Source of the DNA: Bufo bufo
Lineage: Eukaryota > Chordata > Amphibia > Anura > Bufonidae
Assembly: GCF_905171765.1 (NCBI RefSeq)
Contig: NC_053390.1
Coordinates: 306,656,984 to 306,720,983 of the forward strand
Reading direction: 5' to 3'
DNA length: 64,000 nucleotides
How positions within the stretch are numbered: the first letter of the stretch is position 1; every line of letters begins with the position of its first letter. Positions 45,668-55,839 of this stretch are shown here, piece after piece. Position numbers and translations under genes: made by a program. Below the pieces are notes generated by a model. That model did not search any database. It was not told the origin of the DNA and saw only the letters and a list, made by a program, of their open reading frames with translations.

Positions 45668-46314
45668 CAATAAATGGAATGATCACTTTGTATATATTGC
45701 ATCATGTTATCTTTATCTCATATTAAAATTAGTTAGATGATCTGAAACCATTACAATTTGACAAATTATCAAAATTAAAAGAAATCACGTGAGGGGAAAA
45801 TACTTAGAGCGCTGTATACGGAGTGGTTAACTTCAGGCACAATAATGCTGTGCACTTCGATGACACCAAGAAGTAGCTGGAAAGTGATAGTAATTGATGA
45901 CTCATTCAAGTCCACATAGAAATATCATCTTCACATCCCTCCTTTCCCTTGCACCCCTCCTATTTTTCCCTGTCAGGTTAGACAGTAACACAAGAGCCAG
46001 TTGTCATAGTAGCTGATTGCAGGCTCTACTTGACTTGAGATTAAAGGGGTCCACAGCTATTCGCACAGACAGCAGCTAGCTTGAATTTTCGTCACTTAGA
46101 ACTATCATACACATTTCAGAGTGTATAATATGGGAGATGGAGTTTTAGTAAGTCTGCTGTCAAACTGACATTGAATGTGTCTGGATCATGTATATTTCTC
46201 TAAATGAATATGTATAGATGCCAGAAGGATGAAGAAGAAAGTTGATGGTCTTGGTTTAGGCAAATATCCAAAAATGGTAATACTATGTTGTTTTGTTGCT
46301 GTTTTTAAAGGGCT
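45668..46314. other. No gene seen
   Basis: AT-rich flank of the hAT insertion. No long open frame, no repeat recognised. Confidence 0.5.
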
Positions 46315-46318
46315 TCTG

Positions 46319-47080
46319 TCACCCCACTAAACAGTTTTTTTTTTTTTTTTGGTTACTTATAATCCCTATACTGCGATTTATGCATACATACCTTAATTAA
46401 TCATTTTCGTTCAGCAGATTCTGTTAAAAACGTACTTTTAAAATATGCAAATTACCTTGCTACCAGCAAGTAGGGCGGCTACTTGCTGGTAGCAGCCGCA
46501 TCCTCCTATCCTAAAGACACCCCCTCCGCATGTTGATTGACAGGGCCAGCGGATGGGATCTCTCTCTGCTGGCCCTGTTTGCATTCAAAATCTGGCGCCT
46601 GCGCCGTACCTGTCTTCAGTCGGAGCAGGCACACTGAGAGGCGGACGCTCGCTCGGTCGCTCCATCCTCAATGCGCCTGCTCAGATGACGTCACATCTAC
46701 ACCCGGCGCAGGCGCATTGAGGAAGGAGCGACCGAGCGAGCGTCCTCCTCTCAGTGCGCCTGCTCCAACTGAAGACAGGTATGGTGCAGGTGCCAGATTT
46801 TGAATGCAAACAGGGCCAGCAGAGAAAGATCCCGTCCGCTGGCCCTGTCAATCAGCATGCGGAGGGGGCGTCTTTAGGATAAGAGGATGCGGCTGCTACC
46901 AGCAAGTAGCCGCCCTACTTGCTGGTAGCAAGGTAATTAGCATATTATAAAAGTATGTTTTTAACAGAATCTGCTGAACGAAAATGATTAATTACAGTAT
47001 GTATGCATAAATCGCATTATAGAGATTATAAGTAACCCAAAAAAAAAAAAAAAACTGTTTAGTGGGGTGACAGAAGCCCT
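46319..47080. mobile_element. Palindromic TTAA MITE
   Basis: 762 bp, ends AGGGCTTCTGTCACCCCAC and inverse, TTAA at 46315-46318 and 47081-47084. The two halves are inverse copies of about 370 bp. They include poly-T/poly-A tracts, CTGCTGGCCCTGTTTGCATT and GAGCGACCGAGCGAGCG. No coding. Confidence 0.9.
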
Positions 47081-47099
47081 TTAAGTACTGTTTCATTAA

Positions 47100-47300
47100 A
47101 GGGATCATCCAGGATTAGAAAAACATGGCTGTTTTCTTTAGGGAACCGTGCCGCACCTGTTCACAGGTTGTATGAAGTACTGCGCTCAGCTCCATTCACT
47201 TAAGTAGAGCTAAACTATAATACCGCACACAATGAATGGACAGGTGTTGTACTGTTTCGTAAAGAAAGCAGTCAGGTTTTTCTAATCCTGGATGATCCCT
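47100..47300. mobile_element. Small TTAA MITE
   Basis: 201 bp, ends AGGGATCATCCAGGATTAG and inverse, TTAA at 47096-47099 and 47301-47304. Only 12 bp separates it from the larger TTAA MITE. Confidence 0.88.
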
Positions 47301-47304
47301 TTAA

Positions 47305-48073
47305 ATAAATTAGACATTGTTATATTTAGGTTCAATACTTTTACATTGTAAAGGCTTTTTGCTCTCTGTTATTGCGCATTTTCAATATTCTGGCACCAAG
47401 CGGCTGTGCTTTTCAGAAAACGTTCATTTTTCTGCTTAGTGAGAGCATGGCCACACAGCACTGTACAAGCTGCAGCAGGACTAAATTAAAGGAATTCTCT
47501 CTCTTTAGAAAATAGAATTACTGAAAATACTTAAATATTATTCATTATAAATATATTCCCAAATACCTTTCATTAGTTTTAATGGCTCGTTTTGTCTGGG
47601 AAACAATCATCAGGGGAAATAAAATGGCCACCATCCTATTAGTGCACACAAAACTTAATCACACAACAGGATAAGTTACTTCAGAACACTAAGGTAAAAA
47701 GCTGCCTCATCCTCCTCTCTGCTCTACTTGTCAGCTGAGTCTCTGTAGGAATGGAGTCCTTGAGGAGACATGAAGTACAGAGAGGAGGATGTGGATAATG
47801 AGCAGCAGAAGTTGTATGCAGTCTCCATTACCACAGTCTGTCCTGTCCATCCTCTCTGTACTTCATGTCTCCTCATGAACTCCTTTCCTACAGAGATTCA
47901 TCTTATCAGCTGTATTCAGAATTATAATTCTGATGGAGGTCTGAGACGGAGCTCCCACTTAACAGGCCCGCGCTTCTAGTTATTGCCCAAATCCGACTTA
48001 TAATGGTCAAAATTGAGAAGAATAGATCCAGGGACTCTCCCAGGCACAGAAAGGGGCAAGCAGACATGCGTGC
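47305..48073. other. Non-coding, one imperfect hairpin
   Basis: GAGACATGAAGTACAGAGAGG (shortened: GACATGAAGTACAGAGAGG) at 47766 pairs with CCTCTCTGTACTTCATGTC at 47852. The last 60 bp may be the 5' untranslated region of the L1 ORF1 that follows. Confidence 0.5.
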
Positions 48074-48997
48074 ATGGACAAGATGGCGCCGAGATCCACT
48101 ATGCCTGACTCGGAGGAGGAGGAAGACGCTGGAGCTTGTGCGGCACAGAGAATGAGAGATGACTCTCAGGTAGAAGAGAATAATAGCCTAACAAGGGCTT
48201 TTCTTACAGAATCTCTCACCCAAGAACTGAGAGAAATGCGGCATGATATGCAATCTTTAGGTCTCCGAGTGGAATCCTTGGAGACTAACCAGGGCATGCT
48301 ATCAGAACACAGCCTGGCCGTCGCTAAGTGTGTGTGTGCCCACATGGATTCAATCAATAATGCGTACCTCCTAATAGAGGACCAGGAGAACCAGAGCAGG
48401 AGGAAAAATATCCAGTTCAAGGGATTACCAGAATCCATAGAGCCAAACGCACTACGCTCTGCAGCTTTACAAATTTTCACTACTCTTCTAGGTGAAGAGA
48501 GGGCACAATCAATAATCATTGAACGGATCCACAGATTCCTGCGACCACCTCCGGGTAAAGGAGATTCACCACGCGATGTTGTCTGTGGTCTTCTTAGCTT
48601 CTGTGATACCGCAGGTCTGCTTCAAGCCGCAAGGGGCCACAAGGACCTGATGCACGAGGGAACGCATATACATCTATACCAGAATATAGCCCCCTCAACG
48701 CTAAACAAACGCCGTACTTTGAAGCCACTCACAGACTATTTACGAAGTCACAAGATACTTTATCGTTGGCTCTACCCCTTTGGTCTTACTTTTAGCAAAG
48801 AGGGGAAATGCTGCACTATTCGTAAGCTGTCAGACCTGCCCGCGGTGTGGTCACATCTGGGAATTGACCCCTTGCAGATAGACTCATGGCTACCATTAGA
48901 CAGCACCGCAAGGAAGCTGCCACCTTTTCCCAGGCTGGATCTGTGGACGCGGGTCTCCAGACATAAGCCAGCAGCTGCCAAGAAGTTTAAGAATTGA
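48074..48997 (+). CDS. L1-type ORF1 protein, intact
   Basis: 307 codons from MDKMAPRSTM; 48089 is an alternative in-frame ATG. Residues 1-40 acidic, about 40-110 coiled coil (ELREMRHDMQSLGLRVESLE), then an RRM with RRKNIQFKGLPES and a C-terminal domain (TFSKEGKCCTIRKLSDLPAV). This is the order of L1 ORF1p, an RNA-binding trimer of the LINE RNP in the cytoplasm and nucleus. The expected ORF2 is not downstream; a TA repeat and a Penelope-like cluster follow instead. Confidence 0.87.
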   Translation: MDKMAPRSTMPDSEEEEDAGACAAQRMRDDSQVEENNSLTRAFLTESLTQELREMRHDMQSLGLRVESLETNQGMLSEHSLAVAKCVCAHMDSINNAYLLIEDQENQSRRKNIQFKGLPESIEPNALRSAALQIFTTLLGEERAQSIIIERIHRFLRPPPGKGDSPRDVVCGLLSFCDTAGLLQAARGHKDLMHEGTHIHLYQNIAPSTLNKRRTLKPLTDYLRSHKILYRWLYPFGLTFSKEGKCCTIRKLSDLPAVWSHLGIDPLQIDSWLPLDSTARKLPPFPRLDLWTRVSRHKPAAAKKFKN

Positions 48998-49520
48998 ACT
49001 TTCCCTCGCAGGCAGCAGTAATTAGCTGTTATCTTACCTTATTAGCTAATTCCTTAAAGCACCGAATTTCTACCTTTCTATCCTTCTTATATTTCTTTCT
49101 TTGTGTGGGCTTGCCTCAGATGGAGGTGAGGGACTCCCAGGGGAGCTTACAGATGGTGATCCCCTTACATTGGTTGGGTGGCGCTTTGCTGCAGTTGGCT
49201 TGGACAGCATCGCAATGTAGCTGCCGCTTCTGCCCATACTGGGTCTGTGGTCGACGGTCCCCAGACACTAGTCAGCAACTGCCAAGAAGTCTACGAACTG
49301 ACCTATTCCTCTTGTATAGCAGTGACTGGCTTTTATTTTTCTCTAATGACTATACCTTTAGGCATTGATTTCTATCTTTCTGTCATATATCTTTCTTTCC
49401 ATGTGTGGGCTTGCCTCCGGTGGCGGTGTGGGCTCCCAGGAGTACTCCAGGACAATGGTCTTCCACACATTGGGTGGGTGCCGCACTGTCGCAGCTGGTT
49501 GGCGTCAGTCTTCAGGGCGT
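48930..49520 (+). repeat. About 300-bp partial tandem duplication of ORF1 3' end
   Basis: The ORF1 end (GTCTCCAGACATAAGCCAGCA, shortened here: CCAGACATAAGCCAGCAGC, then CTGCCAAGAAGTTTAAGAA) recurs in diverged form near 49258 as CCAGACACTAGTCAGCAAC and CTGCCAAGAAGTCTACGAA. TGTGGGCTTGCCTC recurs at 49104 and 49404. The copies are old compared with the intact ORF. Confidence 0.75.
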
Positions 49521-49552
49521 ATATATATATTTATATATATATATATATATAT
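49519..49552. repeat. TA microsatellite, left of Penelope-like cluster
   Basis: Mostly (TA)n. A second TA tract lies at 58069-58100 on the other side of the cluster, so the cluster probably inserted within one TA repeat. Confidence 0.85.
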
Positions 49553-49696
49553 AAAAAGAAAAAATAATGGCGGCACTGGGCAGGTAGTATGGGTGCTACG
49601 TCCAGGGATATAGCTGCTTACCCCAAATAGACAAAGTAGAAACACGGACAGCACTCCAAGTAGAAAAGTGGTATTTAATCACCCATGCAGATGGCA

Positions 49697-49729
49697 ACGT
49701 TTCAGCTCAAACAAGAGCCTTTTTCAAGC
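49697..49729 (-). ncRNA. Hammerhead-like block, Penelope copy 1
   Basis: On the minus strand GCTTGAAAA precedes a GCTC/GAGC hairpin and GAAACGT. The layout matches the clearer CTGAGGA-stem-GAAAC block at 11399. The first part (CTTGAAA) departs from CUGANGA, so activity is doubtful in this family. Identical blocks lie at 53966-53998 and 57971-58004. Confidence 0.35.
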
Positions 49730-50736
49730 AATGAACACAGTGTATGCTGGGGGATATATAGTCCAACCCCCATTACATCATCATAAAATCAATCAACAGT
49801 AAAATTTACAGAATTAAAGTGCACAAGTGCATATGCAATATCAAAATATAAATACATATGTGTCATAACCATAGGCGATGAGATCGCTGCAGTGATATAT
49901 CAAAAATATAATACTAGGTGTATGTATTATGACCTCCAAAGAGGTAATTGGTGATTGGGGACAGGTGTACACAAAAGGTGGGAGGGACAAGAAATGATAA
50001 TGCTGCACAAAACGAGGGAAAGCGGTGACCTACCCAGCGCTGTTCATCGTGTCCAACATGTCACATGCCGCTGGATCTGGCGTCCGGATACACACAATGC
50101 GCAGACGCTAGAGAGCGTCCAATCGCGGCATGACGTCACCGGTAGAAACGGAGACATGCGCACTGACATGCGCACTACTGTTGAAAGTCTTGGTCGGCCA
50201 TTTTGCTAGAGGTAATAACACTGTGGATGCGCATGTCCATGTAAGAATAGACAGGGCAGCGCAACACGGAAAAAATAAGCCGTGCTATATGATATGAGTA
50301 CCTGGGGGCAAAACGAGCTGCTGTAGCTCAAATTGGAAACATCATCAATGGGCGACAGGTGCAATGGAGATCGCAACAAAATATGCCGCGGTCCTCACAC
50401 ATATCGCTCATAGATCCCCCATGAACCCATCATGAATCTATATCCTGCAGTGTGGACTGACACTAAATGCCACACAGACACCACAATGGGCTAACCGAAC
50501 CAAAACCGTGTAGAGCACAAAAACCACTCATATAAATAGGTGGAGACATGTAGACACAATGTGTATGCACCGGGTACGTCCCACTTCTCATTCAGCAGCG
50601 ACATTCTTATCTGTGAATATAAAGTAAGAGAAACCAGAATTAAGAAGAATGGCTTAATAGTGTTCAAAATACACTATGTAACACAAGAAAAAGAGGCGCA
50701 TATCACATATAAAACCATCAGGGGCAAACCGCTCAT

Positions 50737-53004
50737 CTAAACGTAAATCCCCGGATTGTAATCCACATTGAGCCCATTGGGTCTCAAACTATTAAGAGTG
50801 TAGATCCAAAAAAGCTCTCTCTTTCTAAGGATCAGCACCCTATTACCTCCACGTCTAGGCATGGGTACGTGATCAATAGCCCAACATTTAAGATCTTTTT
50901 CGGAATGTTTAAATTCCGTAAAATGTTTGGCAACAGGGAGGTCTTTTCTTTTTTTGCGTATAGATAATCGATGATTATTGAGCCGCGTCTTAAGATCGGT
51001 TGACGTTTCACCCACATATAATAACTTACACGGACAAATCAAGACATAGATCACGTAATTAGAACTACATGTCAGGTGAAAGCGGATGGGATGTGAAACT
51101 CCAGTGACAGGATGGATAAACGCACTGCCCCTGCCCATGTACTTGCAATCAGTGCAGCATAGGCAAGGGAAACTGCCCTTACCATGCGAGGTGAGAGCGG
51201 TTTGTATAGACCTGGATCTGGGGCCAATATCTGCTCTGACAAGCTGATCTCGTAGGCTTCTAGACCTGCAATATGAGAATAAGGGGGGAGATCTAAATTC
51301 CTGGATCTCGCTGTGGCAACCTCCCAAGATACCCCAATGCCGCTTGATGATGCGGTTGATCTCCTCACTCTGTTCCGTGAATTTGGAAATGAAGGGGATC
51401 CGAATCAAGGACCCCTCAGGTGACTTCCTTTTCAGGAGACTGTTTCTATCCAGATCCCGGACCTTATTGATATGGGAATCTAGTAATTGGGTAGGGTACC
51501 CCCTTTTTTTAAATTTACTGGCCATATTGTCTAGAGAAGAGTCTAGCTTGTCAGGTTCAGAGACAATACGTTTGACCCTAAGAAATTGTGAAAAGGGTAA
51601 GTACTTCAGTGTATTGCGTGGATGGCCACTATTGTAACAGAGAAGGGTATTTTTGTCGGTTGGCTTGGTGTAAAGCTGGGTATGTAGTTTACCCTCATTA
51701 AATGTAACAGTGGTGTCCAGAAACTGCAATTCAGTGTCCGAATGGACCAAAGTAAATTGCAGATCCCTGTTTACGCTGTTTAAAAATTGGTGGAACTCAA
51801 ACAACTGAGCAACACTACCAGTCCATATGAGGAAGATGTCGTCGATGTATCTCCACCACCGCAGCAAATGGCTGCGGTGGTGTGACACATGGACGACATC
51901 TTCCTCAAAGCACCTCATGAAGATATTGGCGTAGGTGGGTGCTACGTTAGACCCCATTGCCACGCCTCTTTTTTGTTGGAAAAACGTATCCTGGAACAGG
52001 AAGTAGTTATGTCGTAAGATAATCTGTAATAAATCAATGATAAATAGCCTAGCAGCGAGTGTGTAGGGTGAAGAATCAAGCATGCGAGAAATGGCGTCAA
52101 CACCTAAATCATGGTTGATGGAGGTATAAAGCGAAGTGACGTCAAAGGATGCCAGATGGACCTCATGGACACCGGTAAAGTCAATCTCATTTAATTTGCA
52201 TAGGAAGTCAGTCGTATCTTGTACATACGACTCAGCCCCTATTGCAAATTTATGTAGAACCTTATCCAGAAAAATGGCAATGCAACTAAAGATGGAGTCC
52301 GAGCCGGAGACAATAGGTCGTCCGGGAGGATCAATGAGGGACTTGTGCACCTTCGGTAGTATATATAGAACCGGAGTCACCGGATGGTCTACAGTGAGAA
52401 AGGTGCACAAGTCCTCATCAATAGTACCCGCCAACATGGCGTCTGTCAAACATTTCCGGATAAGTCTAGCGATCTCAAATTTAGGATCAATCTGTAAAAC
52501 AGAATAAACATTAGCGTCATCCAACTGACGCTGGATCTCAGCCACATATTTACCGGTGTCCATGATGACCACTGCGCCACCCTTGTCTGCAGGCTTGATT
52601 GTTAGTGAAGAATCTTTTCTTAGTTGATCTAATGCTTCAATTTCAAACCTAGATAGGTTTGGGTGTTTAAAAGCAACATTATTACATCTCAATCTGTAAG
52701 CAGAAACATCAGATTTAACAGCCGTGATAAATGCATCAATAGAAGCCTCATTAGTGCATGGGGTAAAGTTACTCTTCAGAGACAGATCGAGGCGTCTCAG
52801 GGAGAACTCGCTAGCCTGAGGCGCCGCGATCTGTGTCCTGGAGTTTACCCACACTTTTAATTTGATTCTGCGAAAAAAAGCATAAAGGTCAGCATCCAAT
52901 TCAAACCAGTTGGGAACAGACATCGGACAAAACGAAAGTCCTTTGTTTAGGACACTCACTTGAGCCGAAGTGAGCATCCTAGATGACAAGTTGATCACCG
53001 TCAC
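50737..53004 (-). CDS. Penelope-like RT and GIY-YIG endonuclease, intact
   Basis: 755 codons. RT motifs: KPADKGGAVVIMD (about residue 138), PGRPIVSGSDS (about 230), FDVTSLYTSI (motif A Asp, about 292), QKRGVAMGSNVAPTYANIFM (motif B, about 345) and YIDD (motif C, about 387). A Cys-rich linker (CLCCTDCKY, about 625) precedes the GIY-YIG domain: YVIYVLIC...LYVG (about 650-662), Arg in LKTRLNNHR and Glu in LRKRELFW. This is the Neptune/Poseidon-like domain order. The frame overlaps ORF1 by 4 nt; the codon there is GTG and the first ATG is at residue 9 (52980). Enzymes for target-primed reverse transcription. Confidence 0.92.
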   Translation of the reverse strand: MTVINLSSRMLTSAQVSVLNKGLSFCPMSVPNWFELDADLYAFFRRIKLKVWVNSRTQIAAPQASEFSLRRLDLSLKSNFTPCTNEASIDAFITAVKSDVSAYRLRCNNVAFKHPNLSRFEIEALDQLRKDSSLTIKPADKGGAVVIMDTGKYVAEIQRQLDDANVYSVLQIDPKFEIARLIRKCLTDAMLAGTIDEDLCTFLTVDHPVTPVLYILPKVHKSLIDPPGRPIVSGSDSIFSCIAIFLDKVLHKFAIGAESYVQDTTDFLCKLNEIDFTGVHEVHLASFDVTSLYTSINHDLGVDAISRMLDSSPYTLAARLFIIDLLQIILRHNYFLFQDTFFQQKRGVAMGSNVAPTYANIFMRCFEEDVVHVSHHRSHLLRWWRYIDDIFLIWTGSVAQLFEFHQFLNSVNRDLQFTLVHSDTELQFLDTTVTFNEGKLHTQLYTKPTDKNTLLCYNSGHPRNTLKYLPFSQFLRVKRIVSEPDKLDSSLDNMASKFKKRGYPTQLLDSHINKVRDLDRNSLLKRKSPEGSLIRIPFISKFTEQSEEINRIIKRHWGILGGCHSEIQEFRSPPLFSYCRSRSLRDQLVRADIGPRSRSIQTALTSHGKGSFPCLCCTDCKYMGRGSAFIHPVTGVSHPIRFHLTCSSNYVIYVLICPCKLLYVGETSTDLKTRLNNHRLSIRKKRKDLPVAKHFTEFKHSEKDLKCWAIDHVPMPRRGGNRVLILRKRELFWIYTLNSLRPNGLNVDYNPGIYV

Positions 53005-53765
53005 TTCCTCTTGTTGGTCAGTGACTTGCTGGTCTGTGCTCTGGTTTTGTTGTTTTTGGGCTTGACCGGTTCTGCGATGTCGACGACCCCCTCTTCTGGT
53101 CCGCCCATGTCTTTCCTTGCTGAGTCCGTGTTGTTCCCTAAAAAAGGGGAAGATAGGGTGGAGGTAGCAGGTGTATTCCTTTTCTTCTTCCTGGGATCCT
53201 TGTAGTTAAAATTGCCACTATCAGACTGCCAGGTGTATACAGCATCTTTTTTATAATCTTCGGAGTCACGGTTCCACTTGGACCTTTTACCTTCCTCTAG
53301 CTCCAATTTAGCTCGTGTCACATGAGCATCAACATTATCACTAAACAATGAATACTCCTCAGCAGACATGGATGACCGTAGTGTAAGGTCAATATCCGCC
53401 GTATCGGAGGCAATAGTGATTAATTCATGCTGAAGGTATTGAATGTTCAATAGAATAAAATCAAGGGAATATCTGTTCGATAATGCTTCAAATTTTTTGC
53501 TAAACAATGCGTTGTGGGCAAACAGGTTAGGTCTCAAATTGGACCTCATACCACGTGGGATCCTTTGTACTTTGAAGTATTCCCCAAGTGTGGTCATATG
53601 TAGGCGAAGTGAAGCCGACTTTTTCGACAGGAACTCATATCTTTTCTTGAGCTCAAGGATAGAGGGGGTGTTTAAAAAAGCAGCATCTCCCCCAATGTCA
53701 TGCAATATGCGATCCGTCTCCTCCTGGGAGTACATAGAACCACATGGAAAATCAGTCTCAGCCAT
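53001..53765 (-). CDS. Penelope-like upstream ORF1
   Basis: 254 codons from MAETDFPCGSMYSQEE. Residues 35-60 and 85-145 are helical and Leu-rich; the last 60 are basic (DPRKKKRN, KPKNNKTRAQTSKSLTNKRK), suggesting nucleic acid binding. The stop overlaps ORF2 by four bases (GTGA). I recognise no named domain. Position matches the extra upstream frame of some vertebrate Penelope-like elements; the function is unknown. Confidence 0.75.
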   Translation of the reverse strand: MAETDFPCGSMYSQEETDRILHDIGGDAAFLNTPSILELKKRYEFLSKKSASLRLHMTTLGEYFKVQRIPRGMRSNLRPNLFAHNALFSKKFEALSNRYSLDFILLNIQYLQHELITIASDTADIDLTLRSSMSAEEYSLFSDNVDAHVTRAKLELEEGKRSKWNRDSEDYKKDAVYTWQSDSGNFNYKDPRKKKRNTPATSTLSSPFLGNNTDSARKDMGGPEEGVVDIAEPVKPKNNKTRAQTSKSLTNKRK

Positions 53766-53818
53766 GATAGAAAATAACGTTCAAGGTAAAATGCCGTGCT
53801 CAGCCACTGAAGCGGTAT

Positions 53819-55839
53819 ATCAAAAAGAAAAAATAATGGCGGCACTGGGCAGGTAGTATGGGTGCTACGTCCAGGGATATAGCTGCTTACCCCAAATAGA
53901 CAAAGTAGAAACACGGACAGCACTCCAAGTAGAAAAGTGGTATTTAATCACCCATGCAGATGGCAACGTTTCAGCTCAAACAAGAGCCTTTTTCAAGCAA
54001 TGAACACAGTGTATGCTGGGGGATATATAGTCCAACCCCCATTACATCATCATAAAATCAATCAACAGTAAAATTTACAGAATTAAAGTGCACAAGTGCA
54101 TATGCAATATCAAAATATCAATACATATGTGTCATAACCATAGGCGATGAGATCGCTGCAGTGATATATCAAAAATATAATACTAGGTGTATGTATTATG
54201 ACCTCCAAAGAGGTAATTGGTGATTGGGGACAGGTGTACACAAAAGGTGGGAGGGACAAGAAATGATAATGCTGCACAAAACGAGGGAAAGCGGTGACCT
54301 ACCCAGCGCTGTTCATCGTGTCCAACATGTCACATGCCGCTGGATCTGGCGTCCGGATACACACAATGCGCAGACGCTAGAGAGCGTCCAATCGCGGCAT
54401 GACGTCACCGGTAGAAACGGAGACATGCGCACTGACATGCGCACTACTGTTGAAAGTCTTGGTCGGCCATTTTGCTAGAGGTAATAACACTGTGGATGCG
54501 CATGTCCATGTAAGAATAGACAGGGCAGCGCAACACGGAAAAAATAAGCCGTGCTATATGATATGAGTACCTGGGGGCAAAACGAGCTGCTGTAGCTCAA
54601 ATTGGAAACATCATCAATGGGCGACAGGTGCAATGGAGATCGCAACAAAATATGCCGCGGTCCTCACACATATCGCTCATAGATCCCCCATGAACCCATC
54701 ATGAATCTATATCCTGCAGTGTGGACTGACACTAAATGCCACACAGACACCACAATGGGCTAACCGAACCAAAACCGTGTAGAGCACAAAAACCACTCAT
54801 ATAAATAGGTGGAGACATGTAGACACAATGTGTATGCACCGGGTACGTCCCACTTCTCATTCAGCAGCGACATTCTTATCTGTGAATATAAAGTAAGAGA
54901 AACCAGAATTAAGAAGAATGGCTTAATAGTGTTCAAAATACACTATGTAACACAAGAAAAAGAGGCGCATATCACATATAAAACCATCAGGGGCAAACCG
55001 CTCATCTAAACGTAAATCCCCGGATTGTAATCCACATTGAGCCCATTGGGTCTCAAACTATTAAGAGTGTAGATCCAAAAAAGCTCTCTCTTTCTAAGGA
55101 TCAGCACCCTATTACCCCCACGTCTAGGCATGGGTACGTGATCAATAGCCCAACATTTAAGATCTTTTTCGGAATGTTTAAATTCCGTAAAATGTTTGGC
55201 AACAGGGAGGTCTTTTCTTTTTTTGCGTATAGATAATCGATGATTATTGAGCCGCGTCTTAAGATCGGTTGACGTTTCACCCACATATAATAACTTACAC
55301 GGACAAATCAAGACATAGATCACGTAATTAGAACTACATGTCAGGTGAAAGCGGATGGGATGTGAAACTCCAGTGACAGGATGGATAAACGCACTGCCCC
55401 TGCCCATGTACTTGCAATCAGTGCAGCATAGGCAAGGGAAACTGCCCTTACCATGCGAGGTGAGAGCGGTTTGTATAGACCTGGATCTGGGGCCAATATC
55501 TGCTCTGACAAGCTGATCTCGTAGGCTTCTAGACCTGCAATATGAGAATAAGGGGGGAGATCTAAATTCCTGGATCTCGCTGTGGCAACCTCCCAAGATA
55601 CCCCAATGCCGCTTGATGATGCGGTTGATCTCCTCACTCTGTTCCGTGAATTTGGAAATGAAGGGGATCCGAATCAAGGACCCCTCAGGTGACTTCCTTT
55701 TCAGGAGACTGTTTCTATCCAGATCCCGGACCTTATTGATATGGGAATCTAGTAATTGGGTAGGGTACCCCCTTTTTTTAAATTTACTGGCCATATTGTC
55801 TAGAGAAGAGTCTAGCTTGTCAGGTTCAGAGACAATACG
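53819..55839 (-). mobile_element. Penelope-like copy 2, 5' truncated, tandem
   Basis: Repeats 49553-51575 almost exactly: the 3' terminal part (53819-55005) and the last about 278 codons of ORF2 (55006-55838, from IVSEPDKLDSSL on). One visible change is A/G giving MPRRGGN in the same context (CCTCC versus CCCCC near 50848/55117). On the minus strand it lies directly upstream of copy 1, as in Penelope head-to-tail tandems. Confidence 0.88.

Larger units (their letters stand above)
49553..53818 (-). mobile_element. Penelope-like element, full-length copy 1
   Basis: Minus-strand order: start near 53818, ORF1 (53765-53001), ORF2 with RT and GIY-YIG nuclease (53004-50737), and a 1.2-kb 3' terminal part (50736-49553) that is repeated upstream at 53819-55005 like the pseudo-LTR of Penelope elements. 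Both frames are open, so it may be a recent insertion with coding capacity. Confidence 0.87.

Noticed and set aside
46537..46803. 88-codon frame in a GC-rich stretch, possible exon
   Set aside because: It falls wholly inside one arm of the TTAA palindromic MITE.
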